Assembly (NCBI RefSeq): GCF_001613405.1
Contig: NZ_BDCH01000012.1
Span: 1 to 64,000, forward strand
Direction: 5' to 3'
Source of the DNA: Nocardia crassostreae
GTDB lineage: Bacteria; Actinomycetota; Actinomycetes; Mycobacteriales; Mycobacteriaceae
DNA length: 64,000 bases
The translations under genes and the position numbers were made by a program. Shown here in pieces: positions 37,234 to 47,197 of this stretch (the stretch's first letter is position 1; each line of letters opens with the position of its first letter). The notes below the pieces were generated by a model that saw only the letters and a program-made list of their open reading frames with translations, was not told the DNA's origin and made no database searches.

Positions 37234-38028
37234 TCAGGCGACGCCGTCGACGGCGTCGGCGATGACCTTCGCCACGGCCTCGGGCTGCGACACCGTCAGC
37301 GCGTGTGAGGCGCCCGGGATTTCGACGACGGCGCGCGCGCCCGCCCGCTCGGCCATGAACCGGTGCGCGGCGACCGGGATGTTGTAGTCGGCATCCGGGA
37401 AGACGAACCAGGACGGCAGCTTCTTCCAGTTGGGCGCCCCGGACTTGCCATTGAGCGCGGTGTCGTTGAGCGGGCGCTGGGTGCGGGCGTCGAGCGCGGC
37501 CTGCGCATCGGGCACATCGGCGGCGAACTGGCGCTGGTACTTGGCGGGCTGGATGTAGAGGTCGGTGGTGCCGTCGGGCAGCGCCACCTTGTTCAGGGTC
37601 TCGCCGAGCGTGCTGCCCGGGAACTTGCCGGAGAGCTCGCCGATGGTCTCGCCCTCCTCCGGGGCGAAGGCGGCGACGTAGACCAGGCCCTTCACCTTCG
37701 GATCGTCGATCTGCGAAATGACTTGGCCGCCATAGAAATGTCCGACCAGGATGACCGGGCCGTCGATGGCGGAGACCACGCCGCGCACCGAGTCGGCGTC
37801 ACCCTGGACGCTGCGCAGCGGATTACCGGCGGCAATGCTGGTCAGCCCCTGCTGGTTCAGGCGCTCGATAACGCCGTTCCAGCTGGCGGATTCGGCGAAG
37901 GCGCCGTGCACGAGGACGATGGTCGGCGTGGCCGGGGCCGGTTCGGCGGAGGCGCAGCCCGCGGTGCTGACGGCCGCGGTGAGGCCCAGGGCGATGGCTG
38001 CGATCTTGGCGGAATTGGTGATGCGCAT
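37234..38028 (-). CDS. Secreted lipoprotein alpha/beta hydrolase with nucleophile Ser replaced by Phe
   Basis: 264 residues from ATG 38028, with AAAGGA seven bases upstream. The N-terminus is a lipoprotein signal with lipobox STAGC. The EstC-like hydrolase fold follows: IVLVHGAFAESASWNGVI at the start, His in PGASHALTVS at the end, Asp in VFPDADYNIP. The nucleophile elbow, usually GHSYGG, here reads GHFYGG: residue 98 is TTC (Phe) where TCC (Ser) is expected. One C-to-T change would explain it. The protein should fold and bind but lack esterase activity, unless the base is a sequencing error. Confidence 0.88.
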   Translation of the reverse strand: MRITNSAKIAAIALGLTAAVSTAGCASAEPAPATPTIVLVHGAFAESASWNGVIERLNQQGLTSIAAGNPLRSVQGDADSVRGVVSAIDGPVILVGHFYGGQVISQIDDPKVKGLVYVAAFAPEEGETIGELSGKFPGSTLGETLNKVALPDGTTDLYIQPAKYQRQFAADVPDAQAALDARTQRPLNDTALNGKSGAPNWKKLPSWFVFPDADYNIPVAAHRFMAERAGARAVVEIPGASHALTVSQPEAVAKVIADAVDGVA

Positions 38029-38079
38029 GACGGATTCCTTTGTGCTGTGCGGGTTGTGCGACATGGGGGACGGCTGGAT

Positions 38080-38904
38080 TCAGTGCTTCAGGAACTCGAG
38101 GAGGTCGGCCTCGAAGGCGGTGCGGAACTCGCCGTACAGCCCGTGGGGTGCGCCGGGGTAGACGCGCAGGGTCGAGTTCTTGATCAGCGCGGCGGATTTC
38201 ACCGCCGAGTCGTGCAGCGGGACGATCTGGTCGTCATCGCCGTGCGCCACCAGGACCGGCACATCGATGCGCCGCAGATCCTCGGTGAAGTCGGTCTCGG
38301 AGAACTGGGTGATGCATTCGTAGGCGGCGCGAATCCCGGCCTGCATGCTCAGCCGCCAGAATGCGCGGCGCGCGCCCTCCGAGACCGCCGCACCGGGCCG
38401 GTTGAAGCCGTAGAAGGTTTCGCTCAGATCCCAGTAGAACTGCGAGCGGTCGGAGTCGACGCCGGTGCGAATGGCATCGAAGACCTCTCTGGGCGTGCCT
38501 TCGGGATTGGCCGCCGACTGCACCATGACCGGCGGTACCGCGCCGAGCAGTACGGCCTTCGAGACCCGGGCGCTGCCGTGGCGGCTCAGATAGCGGGCGA
38601 CCTCGCCGCCGCCGGTGGAGTGGCCGACCAGCACCGCATCGCGCAGATCGAGATGCTCGAGGAGTTCGGCGAGATCGTCGGCGTAGCGGTCCATATGGTT
38701 GCCGTCCCAGGTCTGGGTGGAGCGGCCGTGCCCGCGGCGGTCGTGAGCAATCGCCCGGAAACCGTTCTCGGCGACCAGCCGGGCCTGCTCGTCCCAGGCG
38801 TCGGCATTGAGCGGCCAGCCGTGGCTGAAGACGACCGGTTGGCCGGTTCCCCAGTCCTTGAAGAAGATCTCGGCGCCGTCGGTGGTGGTGAATGTCGATG
38901 TCAT
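38080..38904 (-). CDS. Alpha/beta hydrolase (non-heme chloroperoxidase/esterase type)
   Basis: 274 residues. The triad is visible: Ser96 in VGHSTGGG, Asp in [13 protein letters not shown], His in [11 protein letters not shown]. The oxyanion loop [14 protein letters not shown] and DRRGHGRS match the cofactor-free haloperoxidase/arylesterase branch. Start ATG 38904. It precedes the lipoprotein hydrolase on the same strand by 51 bases, so they may form one unit. A LAL-type regulator diverges upstream. Confidence 0.9.
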   Translation of the reverse strand: MTSTFTTTDGAEIFFKDWGTGQPVVFSHGWPLNADAWDEQARLVAENGFRAIAHDRRGHGRSTQTWDGNHMDRYADDLAELLEHLDLRDAVLVGHSTGGGEVARYLSRHGSARVSKAVLLGAVPPVMVQSAANPEGTPREVFDAIRTGVDSDRSQFYWDLSETFYGFNRPGAAVSEGARRAFWRLSMQAGIRAAYECITQFSETDFTEDLRRIDVPVLVAHGDDDQIVPLHDSAVKSAALIKNSTLRVYPGAPHGLYGEFRTAFEADLLEFLKH

Positions 38905-39021
38905 GCCAATGAAATTACGAATCCGAGCACCCTCGCCGAATCCGTCGAACGACTGCATGGATGACTGCATCGACGACCGAACGGCACCCCGCAATGACTG
39001 AGTCGGCCCGGTCCTCCCGTT

Positions 39022-41844
39022 GTGAAACGGCAATACCTCTGCCACTCTTCGGGAGTGAGCAGCGAGATTGCGGTACCGGCATTCGTCTCCAGCGACGTTC
39101 TGGCGAATACGCCGTCGGGGTCCGGCGGACTGATCGGGCGCGAGCCCTATCTGGCGGTGTTCACCGACCTGCTCGACCGCGCCGCGGGCGGGAACGGATC
39201 GTCCTTGGTGCTGCGCGGCGATGCGGGCATCGGGAAATCGGCGCTGCTGGCCGCGGTGCGCGACGCGGGGATCGCGCGGGGGCTGAGCGTGCTCTCCGCC
39301 ATCGGCGTCGAGAACGAGACCGGCCTGCCCTTCGCCGCCCTGCATCAGCTGCTGCATCCGCTCCTGTCCGAGGTCGCGAAACTGCCGCTGGCACAACAGC
39401 GCACGCTGCGCGCGGCACTGGGATTCGAGGACGGCGCCCCGGATCTGTACTCGGTGGCGCTGGCCGTGCTGCAACTGGTCGGCGAGGCCGCCGCGGTGCG
39501 GCCGATCGTGCTGATCGTCGACGACCTGCACTGGCTCGACAGCTGCAGTGCCGACGTGCTGAGCTTCGTGGCCCGCCGGGTGGGGAAGGACGCGGTGCTC
39601 GTGGCGACCGCCACCCGGGCCCGGCACGGTGATCCGGCCGAACGGGCCGGACTGCCCGAGCTCGTCGTCGAACCGCTCGGCGAGCATGCCGCCGCCGAAC
39701 TGCTGGCCGCCCAGGCGCCCGCGCTGACCACCACCGTCCGGCAGCGACTGCTCGCGCAGGAATCCGGAAATCCCTTGGCGCTGACCGAACTTCCGCGTGC
39801 GCTGCGGTCCGCGGCGGCCGAGCGGGCGGTCGAGGAATTCCCGCTCACCACCCGGCTGGAGGCGGCCTTCGCCGCCCGCTCCGCCGAGCTCGGCCCGGCG
39901 GCGCGCACGCTGCTGGTGGTCCTCGCCGCCGATGTCACCTGCGATCTGCGGCGGCTGCTGCGCGCCGCCACCGAGGTCGCCGGAGCGCCGGTCACCACCG
40001 CGCATCTGCAAGAGGCCATCGATATCGGCCTCGTCGAATTATCGGGCGCGGGAATGCGATTCCGGCATCCCATGATGCGCACCGCGATCTATGCCCGCGC
40101 GCCGCTGGCTCAGCGGCTGGACGCGCACACCCGCCTGGCCGAGCTGCTGGCCGACTTCCCGGACAAGCAACTCTGGCATCGGGCCGCGGCGACCCTCGGC
40201 GCCGACGACGACCTCGCCGCCCAGCTCGAGCAGTACGCGGAACGCTCCCGGGCCCGGGGCGCGGTCATGGCCGCCGTCGCCGCCCTGCACCGCGCCGCCG
40301 AGCTCGCCGAGCGGCCCGAGCGCACCACCGCACTGCTGCTGTATGCCGCGGAACTCGCTGCGGAGACCGGCGCCCGCCGGGAGGCGCAGGATCTCGTCGA
40401 CCGCACCGATCTCGGTGCGCTCGGGCCGACCGAGCGGGCGCGCCTGGCCGGTGTGCAGGAGGTCATCGCCTTCGGGCAGTTCGACCCGGAGAGCCGGATG
40501 CACGAACTGGTGGGCATCGCCGCGGACGTGCACCGCGCGGGCGATACCGATCTCGCGGCGGAACTGTTGTGGCGGGCGGCATCTCGCTGCTTCTTCCAGG
40601 ACGCCTCCGCCACGGCGCGCACCGCCATCGCCACCCAGCTCGACGCGCTCGCACTGCCCGCGCAGGATCCGCGCCGACTGGCCATCGACGCCTATACGGT
40701 GCCGTGGGATCGCGGGCCGGAGGTGCTCGATCAGCTCGCACGGCTGACGCCGGACCGCACCGATGCCGACGCCATGCGGTATCTCGGCTATGCCGCCTTG
40801 TTCCTCGGCGACTTCCGCCGCGGCTCGGCCTATATCGACGCCGCGGCGGGCATCGGGCGCAATCAGGGACGGCTCGGCCTGCTCGCGGGCATTCTGGGCG
40901 CGGGCAATTGGAGCCGCATCTGGCTGGGCGAATGGGATACGGTCCGGGCCGAGACCGAGGAATCGCGAGCCTTCGCCGAGGAGACCGGTGAGGAGTTCTA
41001 CCTGGTCGCCGGGCGCACCAACCTGGCCATGATCGCCGCGCTGCGCGGCGAGTCCGAGGTCGCCGAGGACCATCTGCGTGAGATCAGCGTCAGTCCGCTG
41101 GCCACAGGTATGCGCTGCATACAGGTCGCGGCCCAGCAGACCCGCGGCATGATCCACCTGCTGGCCGGACGCCCCGACGATGCCTTCGCGGCCCTGCGGC
41201 GCGTCTACGATCCGGCCGATCCGGTCAGCCACCCCATGCGGCGCTGGTGGATCGCGCCCGAACTCGCGGATGCCGCGGTGGCCTCCGAGAAGACCGATGC
41301 GGCAAGGCAATTGCTTGCGGAACTACCGGGCCTGGCGCAGCGGCTGCCCGCCCCGATGCTGAGCGTCGTCGATGCCTACAGCCGTGCGGTGCTCGCCGAC
41401 GACGACGCCGCGGACGCCGCCTACGCCGAGGCCCTCAACGGTCTCGTCGGCTCCTGGCCGCTGTATCGCGCCCGGCTGCAACTGCACCACGGCTGCCGGT
41501 TGCGCCGATTGCGGCGGATGGCCGAGGCGCGGGAACCGCTGCGCGCGGCCCGCGACACCTTCGATGCGCTCGGCGCGGACCCGTGGGCGGAGGCCGCCCG
41601 CGGCGAACTGCGCGCCGCGGGCGAGACCAGCACCCGGCGCGCGGCCACTGTGCGCGATCAGCTCACCCCGCAGGAATTGCAGATCGCCACCCTGGCCGCC
41701 GAGGGGCTCACCAATCGGCAGATCGCCGAGAAGCTCTATCTCTCACCGCGGACCATCGGCTCACACCTCTACCGCATCTATCCGCGGCTCGGCGTCACCA
41801 GCCGGGTCGAGCTCGCCTCGGCAATCAAAGGCGTTGCGGCCTAG
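39022..41844 (+). CDS. LuxR-type regulator of the LAL (large ATP-binding) family
   Basis: 940 residues. Near the N-terminus an AAA_16 STAND-like ATPase has Walker [13 protein letters not shown] (about residue 67) and Walker [14 protein letters not shown] long helical TPR-like middle follows, and the C-terminal LuxR HTH reads [37 protein letters not shown]. LAL regulators are activators that use ATP and bind sugars or other inducers. The start GTG 39022 is uncertain; GTG 39055 is also possible. It diverges from the chloroperoxidase-type hydrolase and lipoprotein hydrolase, which are its most likely targets. Confidence 0.9.
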   Translation: MKRQYLCHSSGVSSEIAVPAFVSSDVLANTPSGSGGLIGREPYLAVFTDLLDRAAGGNGSSLVLRGDAGIGKSALLAAVRDAGIARGLSVLSAIGVENETGLPFAALHQLLHPLLSEVAKLPLAQQRTLRAALGFEDGAPDLYSVALAVLQLVGEAAAVRPIVLIVDDLHWLDSCSADVLSFVARRVGKDAVLVATATRARHGDPAERAGLPELVVEPLGEHAAAELLAAQAPALTTTVRQRLLAQESGNPLALTELPRALRSAAAERAVEEFPLTTRLEAAFAARSAELGPAARTLLVVLAADVTCDLRRLLRAATEVAGAPVTTAHLQEAIDIGLVELSGAGMRFRHPMMRTAIYARAPLAQRLDAHTRLAELLADFPDKQLWHRAAATLGADDDLAAQLEQYAERSRARGAVMAAVAALHRAAELAERPERTTALLLYAAELAAETGARREAQDLVDRTDLGALGPTERARLAGVQEVIAFGQFDPESRMHELVGIAADVHRAGDTDLAAELLWRAASRCFFQDASATARTAIATQLDALALPAQDPRRLAIDAYTVPWDRGPEVLDQLARLTPDRTDADAMRYLGYAALFLGDFRRGSAYIDAAAGIGRNQGRLGLLAGILGAGNWSRIWLGEWDTVRAETEESRAFAEETGEEFYLVAGRTNLAMIAALRGESEVAEDHLREISVSPLATGMRCIQVAAQQTRGMIHLLAGRPDDAFAALRRVYDPADPVSHPMRRWWIAPELADAAVASEKTDAARQLLAELPGLAQRLPAPMLSVVDAYSRAVLADDDAADAAYAEALNGLVGSWPLYRARLQLHHGCRLRRLRRMAEAREPLRAARDTFDALGADPWAEAARGELRAAGETSTRRAATVRDQLTPQELQIATLAAEGLTNRQIAEKLYLSPRTIGSHLYRIYPRLGVTSRVELASAIKGVAA

Positions 41845-41856
41845 CGACTTCCGCGA

Positions 41857-42468
41857 CTATCCGGTCTTGCCGCCGGTGGGGGACACCGCGAACCAGGTGC
41901 CGCCGACGCCCTGGCCGAGCAGATCTCCCGCCTTGGTGTCCTTCGAGAAGTAATAGACCGGCCAGCCGCCGACGGTGATCTGGCAGGAGCCGTCGGCGCG
42001 CTCGATGAATCCGACGAGTTGCGGATCGACGCCCGAGGCGAAGAGCGATTGATCGCGGGCCACGGTGAGCGGCGGCCAGGTGGCGGCGCACTGCCCGGCG
42101 CAGTTGGAGACCGGCGGATTCGCGGTGTCGTTGTCGAACCGGTACAGCGAGCGGCCCGTGCCGTCGGACACGTACTGTCCGATCTTCTGATCGCTGGTGA
42201 CATTGAGCTGAACGGCATTGGCGCCGTCGGGGGCGACGCCGCTGTAGATCTTCAGCCAGCCCTGGGTCTTGGCGACCTCGGGGTTCTGGCCGGGCGTGGT
42301 CGCCGCTGCCGCCGCCGTCGCGACCGCCGCGGTGGTCGGGGCCGCCGGGGCGGCTCCCGCCGGTTCGCCGGATTCGCCGCCGCCACAGGCGCTCAGCAGG
42401 CCCGCGAGCATGACGGCGGATGCCGCGAACGGCGCTGCGGCACGCTGGAATCGTCTGGCTGAACTCAT
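41857..42468 (-). CDS. Lipoprotein with two Secreted_repeat (PF03640-like) modules
   Basis: 203 residues from ATG 42468 (ATG 42483 is also open). The signal ends in the lipobox LSACGGG; an Ala/Thr/Pro-rich linker follows. Repeat 1 has GQYVSDGTGRSLYRFDND, CAGQCAATWPPL; repeat 2 has CQITVGGWPVYYFSKD and GTWFAVSP. The Tyr/Phe-rich repeats with paired cysteines are typical of COG4315 lipoproteins, membrane-anchored and of unknown role, sometimes linked to redox partners. It is convergent with the LAL gene, 12 bases apart. Confidence 0.85.
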   Translation of the reverse strand: MSSARRFQRAAAPFAASAVMLAGLLSACGGGESGEPAGAAPAAPTTAAVATAAAAATTPGQNPEVAKTQGWLKIYSGVAPDGANAVQLNVTSDQKIGQYVSDGTGRSLYRFDNDTANPPVSNCAGQCAATWPPLTVARDQSLFASGVDPQLVGFIERADGSCQITVGGWPVYYFSKDTKAGDLLGQGVGGTWFAVSPTGGKTG

Positions 42469-42683
42469 CTTTCGGATCTCCATCCCTCATCGACGGGCGC
42501 ACAACCCATCTCGTCACCCGTACTACGGCGGCAAGGCGGTCCCGGGTTCACTGCGGACGCCGCGCGGTGGTTTCGAGCAGTGCTGAGCAGTCGAATGGTC
42601 TGGGAAGTGAGCAGTCGGTGCGGCAACCATCGGTCCGGTCCTGGGACTCGGGACGTCGGGACAAGCGCTGGAGAGGAATGTGG

Positions 42684-43487
42684 ATGTTGCAGCTTTCGGT
42701 GCTCGGACCGGTCGAGGTGCGAATCGGCGCGACGACGGTGGCCATCCGGCCGCCGAAACAGCAGGCCCTGCTGGGCATGCTCGCCCTGGGTGAGGGCCGC
42801 GCGCTGTCGTTCGACGAACTGATCGAGGGGCTGTGGGGTTGGGACGACAGTCCGGGCACGGCCATCGGGACGATTCGCAACTTCGTGTATTCGATACGGC
42901 GGCAGTTCGCCGCCCATACCGGCCGCACCGATATCGTGGGCTCGGTGCACGGCGGCTACCGGCTGGCGGCGCCGATCGGCATCGACGCCCGGATCGCCGA
43001 GCGGCATGGCGACGCGGCGCATATCGCGCTCGGCTCCGGCGGGGTGGCGGTGGCGGCCGCGGAAGTGCGCGCGGGCCTGGACCTGTGGCGCGGGGATCCG
43101 CTGATCGGCGTGCCCGGACCGTGGGCCGCGATCGAGCGCGCGCGGCTGCGGCGGCTGCACCGGGCCTTGCAGGAGAGTTCGATCGAGGTCGCGGTGGTGG
43201 CCGGGGAATACGACCGGGCGCTCGCGGAGATCGAATCCCTGCGGGGCGCGGACCCGCACTGCGAACGGCTGGCCGCGCTCATGATGACGGCCCTGCACGC
43301 GGCCGGGCGGCGGGCCGAGGCCCTGACCGTCTACCAGCGCACCAGGCGGCAATTGGTGCGTGAGCTGGGCATCGAGCCCGGATCGGCGCTGGCCGACCTG
43401 CACCGGCGGATCCTCGTCGACGGCGCCGCCGGTACCCGGCGCGGCTTCCTCGCCGAGGCGCCGCGCCGGTCGGCATCGGTAGCATGA
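42684..43487 (+). CDS. SARP/BTAD-type transcriptional regulator
   Basis: 267 residues. An OmpR-like DNA-binding domain (LSVLGPVEVRIG, FDELIEGLWG, IRNFVYSIRRQF, GGYRLAAPIGIDA) is followed by the bacterial transcriptional activation domain (AGEYDRALAEIESLRGADP ... RELGIEPGSALADLHRRIL). Such SARPs activate secondary metabolism. Start ATG 42684 has GAGAGG seven bases upstream; ATG 42678 is too close to it. Its stop overlaps the ATPase gene by four bases, so what is one AfsR-type protein elsewhere may here be two chains. Confidence 0.9.
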   Translation: MLQLSVLGPVEVRIGATTVAIRPPKQQALLGMLALGEGRALSFDELIEGLWGWDDSPGTAIGTIRNFVYSIRRQFAAHTGRTDIVGSVHGGYRLAAPIGIDARIAERHGDAAHIALGSGGVAVAAAEVRAGLDLWRGDPLIGVPGPWAAIERARLRRLHRALQESSIEVAVVAGEYDRALAEIESLRGADPHCERLAALMMTALHAAGRRAEALTVYQRTRRQLVRELGIEPGSALADLHRRILVDGAAGTRRGFLAEAPRRSASVA

Positions 43488-45511
43488 GCGCGATGGTCGC
43501 CGGACAGGAAATGCTTGCCCAGAGCCTGGCCGCGCGCCGGGACCGGGCCTTCGTCGGACGCCGCGGCGAACTGGCGGAGTTCGAGACCGCGCTGACGGGG
43601 CGGGACGGCGCGCATCCGGTCCACTTCCTGCACGGTCCGGGCGGCATTGGAAAGTCCTCGCTACTGCGGCGATTCGCGAGCTTGGCGCAGCGGGCGGGCC
43701 GGACGGTCGTCGAAATCGACGGGCGCACCGTGACTCCCACCCCCGAGGGGTTCACGGCCGCAGCCGGGGTCGCGATGAGCGAACCGGGCGCGGTGCTGCT
43801 GGTCGACACCTTCGAGAAATGTCGGGGCCTGGAAGGCTGGTTGTGGGAGAAGTTCCTGCCGGGATTGCCGGTGGGCGCGGTCGCGGTGATCGCCGGACGG
43901 GCGGCGCCGGATCCGCTGCGGACCTCCGATCCCGGGTGGGCCGAACTGCTCCGGGTCACCGCCCTGCGCAACCTCGCGCCCGCCGAGGCCGCGGAATTCC
44001 TGGATGCGCGCCGGGTGCCCGCCGGTGCGCGACCGGCGCTGCTCGGATTCACCGGCGGTAACCCGTTCGCCCTTGCCCTCGCTGCCGCGGTGACCGTGAA
44101 AGACGATGCGGCGAAGCCGGATTGGAAGCCGAGCCAGGACATTATCGCGACCCTGCTGGGCAGGCTCATCGGTGCCACGCCCAGTCCCGAGCATCGCAAG
44201 GCGCTGGAGATCTGCGCGCACGCCTATGTCACCTCCGAATCGCTGCTGCGGTCGCTGCTCGGCGAGCAGGCGGCGGAACTGTTCGGGTGGCTGCGGGTGC
44301 AGCCATTCATCGAATCCACCGATGCGGGTTTGTTCCCGCAGGATGTGGTGCGGGAAGCGCTCGAAGCGGATTTGAAGTGGCGGGATCCGGAAGGCTTCGC
44401 CGATATGCACAATCGGATGCGGGAACTGCTGCTGGCACAGTTGCGCGCGGTCCCGGAATCGCAGTTGCTGCAAGCGACCGGTGCGCTGATCTTCCTCTTC
44501 CGTAGCGATCGGCAGATGTCGGAGTTCAATGTCTGGCGGGAGGTCGGGCTGGTCGCGGACCATCCGTACCGGGAAACGCACCGCGAACGGGTGCTGGAGC
44601 TGGTCCGGCGGTTCGAAGGCGAGGAATCCGCGGCCATCGCGGCCTTCTGGCTCGACCGCCATCCCGAGGGGTTCCGGGTCTATCTGTCCACACAGACCGG
44701 CGAACCCGTGGCCTTCTCGGCCTGGCTCGAACTCGCCGAACCCGAAGGGCTGGAGATCGATCCGGTCGTCGCGGCGGCCTGGAACCATGCGCGCGCCGCC
44801 GAGCCGCTGCGGTCGGGGGACTATCTGGCGCTGGAGCGGTTCACCATCGATTCCGGGACCTATCAGCAGGCCGCGGCCGCCATCACCCTGGCGCAATGGC
44901 GGGCGACCGGGGAGATGATCCGCGGTGACCGACTGGCCTGGTTGTACATCGTGATGCGCGACAACGGGTACTGGGACAGCCATCTCGCGGATATCAACTA
45001 TCACCCGATCGACGCACCGCCCGCGGTCGGCGGTCATCGCTATGCGCTGTTCGCCCACGATTGGCGCGCGGAGCCGCCGGGGCCGTGGCTACAGGCCAAA
45101 ACCGATGCCATGCTCGCGGGTTCCTCCATGGCCGACGGCCCGATCCGCGGCCACCGGGAGCTGGTCGTACTGTCCCGCCCGGAATTCGACGCGGCCGTCC
45201 GCGAGGCGCTGCGCGCGCTACGGCAACCGGCGGCGATGGCGGGCAACCCGCTCAATCGCAGCCGGGTCGTGCTGGAAAGCGTCGCGGGGCTGTCCGAGGT
45301 GCTGACCGAGGCGGCGATATCCCTGCTGGGCGAACGCGGCGGGGAGAAGCTGCACCGGGCGGTCAGCATCGCCTATCTCAAAGGCGCTCCCACCCAGGAG
45401 GTCGCCGCCGAGCTGCTGGGCCTGCCGTTCAGCACCTATCGGCGGCATCTGACCACGGCCGTGGAGCGGATGAGCGAGCTGCTCTGGCATCGCGAATTGA
45501 ACGGGCACTGA
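43484..45511 (+). CDS. P-loop ATPase partner of the SARP regulator
   Basis: 675 residues. Walker A is HGPGGIGKSSLLRRF (about residue 50) and Walker B-like LLVDTFEKC follows, as in STAND ATPases. The centre has a segment reminiscent of a GNAT fold (FWLDRHPEGFRVYLSTQTGE, not certain). The C-terminus ends in a sigma-region-4-like helix-turn-helix (APTQEVAAELLGLPFSTYRRHL). Start ATG 43484 is coupled to the SARP gene. The pair probably acts together, the ATPase sensing a signal. The exact family is not recognised. Confidence 0.75.
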   Translation: MSAMVAGQEMLAQSLAARRDRAFVGRRGELAEFETALTGRDGAHPVHFLHGPGGIGKSSLLRRFASLAQRAGRTVVEIDGRTVTPTPEGFTAAAGVAMSEPGAVLLVDTFEKCRGLEGWLWEKFLPGLPVGAVAVIAGRAAPDPLRTSDPGWAELLRVTALRNLAPAEAAEFLDARRVPAGARPALLGFTGGNPFALALAAAVTVKDDAAKPDWKPSQDIIATLLGRLIGATPSPEHRKALEICAHAYVTSESLLRSLLGEQAAELFGWLRVQPFIESTDAGLFPQDVVREALEADLKWRDPEGFADMHNRMRELLLAQLRAVPESQLLQATGALIFLFRSDRQMSEFNVWREVGLVADHPYRETHRERVLELVRRFEGEESAAIAAFWLDRHPEGFRVYLSTQTGEPVAFSAWLELAEPEGLEIDPVVAAAWNHARAAEPLRSGDYLALERFTIDSGTYQQAAAAITLAQWRATGEMIRGDRLAWLYIVMRDNGYWDSHLADINYHPIDAPPAVGGHRYALFAHDWRAEPPGPWLQAKTDAMLAGSSMADGPIRGHRELVVLSRPEFDAAVREALRALRQPAAMAGNPLNRSRVVLESVAGLSEVLTEAAISLLGERGGEKLHRAVSIAYLKGAPTQEVAAELLGLPFSTYRRHLTTAVERMSELLWHRELNGH

Positions 45512-45555
45512 GTTCGCTGCTGCGGCCACAGCACCGGCTCCGGCTGGCACCAGCC

Positions 45556-45753
45556 CTAGGTGCGGTCGGTCGCGTTCGGACCGGTGCCCGGGATGAGCTG
45601 GGCGCCAACGCAGTAGTCATAGTTCACGGTGTCCGGCTCGGCGGCGGGGGCGGCCTGAGCGGAGGCGGCGACCAGCAGGGTGGCGCCTACCGCCAGGGCG
45701 GCGGCGGTGAGGGAAACGGTGAGGCGGCGGGCGGCGGATTCGATCTTCGACAT
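45556..45753 (-). CDS. Small secreted protein
   Basis: 65 residues from ATG 45753. A Sec signal peptide (basic RRLTVSLTAAALAVGATLLVA, cleavage near ASAQA-AP) leaves a mature part of about 30 residues, with one cysteine in NYDYCVGAQL. I recognise no family. It lies between the SARP/ATPase pair and the esterase gene, and is convergent with the ATPase gene. Confidence 0.6.
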   Translation of the reverse strand: MSKIESAARRLTVSLTAAALAVGATLLVAASAQAAPAAEPDTVNYDYCVGAQLIPGTGPNATDRT

Positions 45754-45871
45754 GCGAACGACGTTAGGAATCGGCGATGCACGAGCGCCTCCCGCTGGAG
45801 CGCGATCCCGGCCTGATACCCGAGTGCTAGGGGGACTGCCCGGGGCAGCCCCCTGGTGCGGTCGTCGTCGA

Positions 45872-47164
45872 TCAGCATTTCTCCCAGTAGCCGGGGGAGG
45901 TTTCTTTGATCGTGCTCTGGGTGAAGGTGTTCCAGAGACCCAGGTTCTGCTTCGAACCATTGGCGTAGGTGTAGCCGCCCGCGGCGTAGGCGCGGCCCGC
46001 TGTGGTGTGCGCGTAGTTGCTGGCGGTGACGCAGGCCGGTGCCGGATCCGTGGTGGTCGGCGGGGTGGTGGTCGTGGGTGGGGGTGTGGTGGTCGGTGGG
46101 GTGATCGTGGTGGGCGGCGTTGTGCCGCTGGTGAGTTCGGCGACCATCGACATGATCGATTCCATTTGCTTGCCGCCGTGCCAGGCGTAGGCGGCGTCAC
46201 CGCCGTAGCCCCACCAGTTCCAGCAGCCGTTGGGGTTGGTGGTGCTCGCGGTGCTGAGCGGGATCGCCTGCGGGTAGAGGACGATCATGGCGTTGGTGTC
46301 GGCGTATTCGTTCAGATAGGCGTACTTCATGAAGGCGTCGCCGAAACCCTGATAGCTGAAACCCTGTTTGCACCCGTGCAGGGCGACCATGAGCGTGCAG
46401 GTGGCGCCGTCGGTGCAGGATTGCGGGACGTACGCGAATGCCTTGGCGTCCATGCTGATCGCATTGGCATTGCCGCCGGGTGCGTAGGCGTTCTGGTCGA
46501 ACTGGACCAGCTTTCCGCCCAGAGTGGCGGCCGGAGCAGCGACGCCGCCGGTGAGTTTGCCGAGCATGTCGCCGACCGGATCGCTGTCGCAGTCGTTGAC
46601 GAACGGGCTGGCGGTACTGGCGCACGCGACCGGGCCGATCGGGCTGACCCAGGCATGCCCCGCGGGACCGCTCTTGTCGTAGGTGACGTTCGCGCCGAAC
46701 TCCGAATAGTAGGTCGCGAGATCATTGTTCACCGGTTCGAGCACGGTCTGATCACTCGTGCCGTGGTAGAGGTACACCGGATCGCCGGACAGGTTCGCCG
46801 GGGCATCGACCTTGCCCGAGGTCGCGAGAGTGCGGGTTTCGGCGGCCAGCTCGGCGGGGGTCTTGCGCGCACCGTTCTGCATACAGCCGGTCTGGGCGCG
46901 GACGGCGTAGTCGAAATCACCGGCGCAGCGGTACGGACCCGCGCTGAAAATGCCTGCGCCGGAAAAGGTACCGGAATAAGCGACATGAAGCTGATTGGCC
47001 ATGTAACCGCCGGACGATATGCCCGAGACGTAGACGGAGTCGATGTCGTGGCCGCGTAGCTCACCCGGGGTGGGCGCTGGGACGGCGGCGAACACCCCGG
47101 GCGTGGCCGTCACCGATAATCCTGTGGCGACAGCCACCGCAGCCAGTACTTCTCTGAATCTCAT
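45872..47164 (-). CDS. Secreted PHB-depolymerase/esterase (CE1-like) with Thr/Pro linker and C-terminal domain
   Basis: 430 residues with a Sec signal (cleavage near VFAAVPA). The nucleophile is Ser50 in SGISSGGYM; the oxyanion segment is ALHGCKQGF; LYHGTSDQTV carries a likely Asp. This matches extracellular poly(3-hydroxybutyrate) depolymerase/feruloyl-esterase-like enzymes. A threonine/proline-rich linker (about residues 345-372) leads to a 55-residue cysteine-flanked C-terminal domain (ACVTASNYAHTTAGRA ... SPGYWEKC), probably substrate-binding. Start ATG 47164 has GAGG seven bases upstream. It is likely to degrade a polyester or plant ester outside the cell. Confidence 0.85.
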   Translation of the reverse strand: MRFREVLAAVAVATGLSVTATPGVFAAVPAPTPGELRGHDIDSVYVSGISSGGYMANQLHVAYSGTFSGAGIFSAGPYRCAGDFDYAVRAQTGCMQNGARKTPAELAAETRTLATSGKVDAPANLSGDPVYLYHGTSDQTVLEPVNNDLATYYSEFGANVTYDKSGPAGHAWVSPIGPVACASTASPFVNDCDSDPVGDMLGKLTGGVAAPAATLGGKLVQFDQNAYAPGGNANAISMDAKAFAYVPQSCTDGATCTLMVALHGCKQGFSYQGFGDAFMKYAYLNEYADTNAMIVLYPQAIPLSTASTTNPNGCWNWWGYGGDAAYAWHGGKQMESIMSMVAELTSGTTPPTTITPPTTTPPPTTTTPPTTTDPAPACVTASNYAHTTAGRAYAAGGYTYANGSKQNLGLWNTFTQSTIKETSPGYWEKC

Positions 47165-47197
47165 AAGGGTTCCTCATCATCGGGGAGAGAGCCTCGC

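Noticed and set aside
37363..38964. A 533-codon plus-strand frame across two hydrolase genes
   Set aside because: It spans two clear minus-strand genes and their intergenic gap, so it is an antisense artefact.
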